Source: Megaustenia siamemsis
Taxonomy: Eukaryota; Mollusca; Gastropoda; Stylommatophora; Ariophantidae
Length of the DNA: 64,000 nucleotides
Reading direction: 5' to 3'
Assembly: GCA_032433765.1 (NCBI GenBank)
Contig: JAVIAB010000059.1
Coordinates: forward strand, 62,836,178 to 62,900,177
This document shows, one piece after another, positions 62,991 through 64,000 of this stretch (position 1 is its first letter; every line of letters begins with the position of its first letter). Under the pieces are notes generated by a model. That model worked only from the letters and a program-made list of their open reading frames with translations. It was not told the DNA's origin and ran no database searches. A program made the position numbers and the translations under genes.

Positions 62991-63455
62991 ATATCTGGAG
63001 GATTATTTGAACCGGGTCTATTCAAAAGTTCTTCAAAGTGCTCTTTCCATCTCTCTATTTGTTCCCTTATATTACTAAGCAGATTTCCTTTCTTATCTTT
63101 AATAAAGGTATTGATCTGTTTGTATTTTCCACCTAATTTCTTTGTGCTGTTGTACAGTTCTTTCATATTCCCTTTATTTGCTGCCTCTTCTGCCACTTTA
63201 GCTAGTTCATCTATATATTTCCTCTTATCCCTTTTAATGCATCTTCTCACTTCTTTGTTCACCTCTGTGTAAACTTCCTGTGTCTTGGCTTTATTATTTC
63301 TCGTTTTGCTTTTATTTATGGATGCTTTCTTGTTCTTTCTTTCTTTAATTTTGTCCAGGGTCTCTGCTGTCATCCATGCCTTTTTCTGGCGTTCTCTTTT
63401 CCCTAGTGTTTCTTCGCATGTCTCTTTCCATATATCTTTTACCTGTTCATTGATC
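62960..63455 (-). pseudogene. LINE gamma linker between endonuclease and RT
   Basis: Charged region: KERQKKAWMTAETLDKIKE, RRCIKRDKRKYIDELAKVAE, KELYNSTKKLGGKYKQINTF, EQIERWKEHFEELLNRPGS. The WMTxETLxKIxER and W..HFE.LLN motifs are standard upstream of RTE/CR1-like RT domains. Frameshifts lie at both edges. Confidence 0.85.
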
Positions 63456-64000
63456 TTCTATATTTATTGTATTTTCCAGTTGTTGGATGACTTGGTATTT
63501 GTTTGATATTGTGACTGCGAATTTATCTTTAATTCCTTGTTCTTTAAGAAATCCTACATTGAAATACTTTCTACCCTTATTCGTTGTAGTAGACCTTTTT
63601 AGTTTAATTTTAAGTTTAGCTATCAGAAGATGATGATCAGAAGCTACATCTGCCCCTCTATATACTTTTACATCCTGTAAGGATGATTTAAACTTATTAT
63701 TAATACATATGTGATCAATTTGATTTTCCGTTCTATGATCTGGTGACACCCATGTAGCTTTGTGTATTCTTTTGTGTTGGAATATTGTTCCTCCTAGGCT
63801 CACTTGATAAAGGGCGCAGAAATTCACAAATATCTCTTCATTCTCGTTTATATCTCCAAGTCCATGTTTTCCCATAATCTCTTCGAAGCCTCTGTTGTCT
63901 GATCCTACTTTAGCATTTAGGTCTCCCATCAAGATTATAATATCCTTGGCTCGTCTTGCATCCATCTGACATTGTAGCTGTTTATAGAAATAATCTTTAA
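63447..64000 (-). pseudogene. LINE gamma AP-like endonuclease, 5' end outside window
   Basis: Open from the edge: FYKQLQCQMDARRAKDIIIL, MGDLNAKVGSDN (catalytic GDxN), GEINENEE-like GDINENEEIFVNF, HKATWVSPDHRTENQIDHI and DVASDHHLLIAKLKIKLK (catalytic SDH). About 180 residues; the N-terminal catalytic Asn/Glu motifs would lie past 64000. It stops at 63447 through a one-base slip relative to the linker. Confidence 0.9.

Larger units (their letters stand above)
61160..64000 (-). mobile_element. LINE gamma, RTE-like, nearly complete, runs off the window
   Basis: From right to left: endonuclease (64000-63447), linker (63430-62960), reverse transcriptase (62990-61600, with an inserted SINE) and the C-terminal tail (61600-61160) with LLYGCETWRTTK, the [15 protein letters not shown] block and a GAAGAAGAAG end. 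The tail is the source type of the short copies at 1.9, 12.6, 33.4 and 41.2 kb. The endonuclease resembles the RTE-group domain also known from craniofacial development protein 2-like sequences. Two frameshifts and one insertion make it inactive. Confidence 0.88.

Overview
This looks like a stretch of animal nuclear DNA, AT-rich, intron-rich and crowded with retroelement debris, tRNA-derived SINEs and minisatellites. There are no bacterial-style operons. A C-type lectin split into short exons, RTE/CR1-like LINE tails and very abundant SINEs point to a lophotrochozoan, most plausibly a gastropod mollusc. That assignment is an inference from style of content, not from a search.

The one clear host gene is a secreted C-type lectin-like gene on the + strand between about 41.8 kb and 59.8 kb. 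I can place a TATA box, a first exon that ends exactly after the ATG, a 40-nt exon encoding most of the signal peptide, and three exons encoding the first two thirds of a C-type lectin domain, including a complete EPN (mannose-type) motif. All splice phases agree (0, 1, 0, 1, then 1 out). The last exon(s), with WND and the final cysteines, are not recognised here and probably lie to the right of the window. Each of the four introns carries its own unrelated minisatellite; intron 2 holds a 3.9-kb 14-bp array followed by nine perfect TGACGTCA (CRE-type) sites spaced exactly 33 bp.

Elsewhere the window is repeats. 0-7.4 kb: a 61-bp minisatellite grown from a LINE 3' end, LINE tails, and a 45-bp array. 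7.4-19.8 kb: SINEs, inverted copies of one SINE, a jockey/I-like RNase H remnant, an AT/47-bp compound array and a LINE/SINE nest. 19.8-23.2 kb: a 20-bp array. 24.95 kb: an assembly gap of 100 N. 26-28 kb: 43-bp and 31-bp arrays, then a Penelope-like end with a hammerhead-like core. 29-41 kb: RNase H remnant, LINE tails, 15-bp and 67-bp arrays, a GATA-tailed element nested with a SINE. 61.2-64 kb: the best preserved LINE (minus strand, endonuclease plus reverse transcriptase), broken by two frameshifts and by a GATA-tailed SINE inserted in its catalytic FADD region; it runs off the right edge.

About 22 copies or fragments of one SINE (called SINE-A here) are scattered through the window, many with clear target site duplications (TSDs). 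Six or so LINE families are present almost entirely as 5'-truncated tails. Family names (SINE-A to SINE-E, LINE alpha to zeta, R1 to R3) are my working labels. Most long open frames in the window are artefacts of arrays whose unit is free of stop codons.
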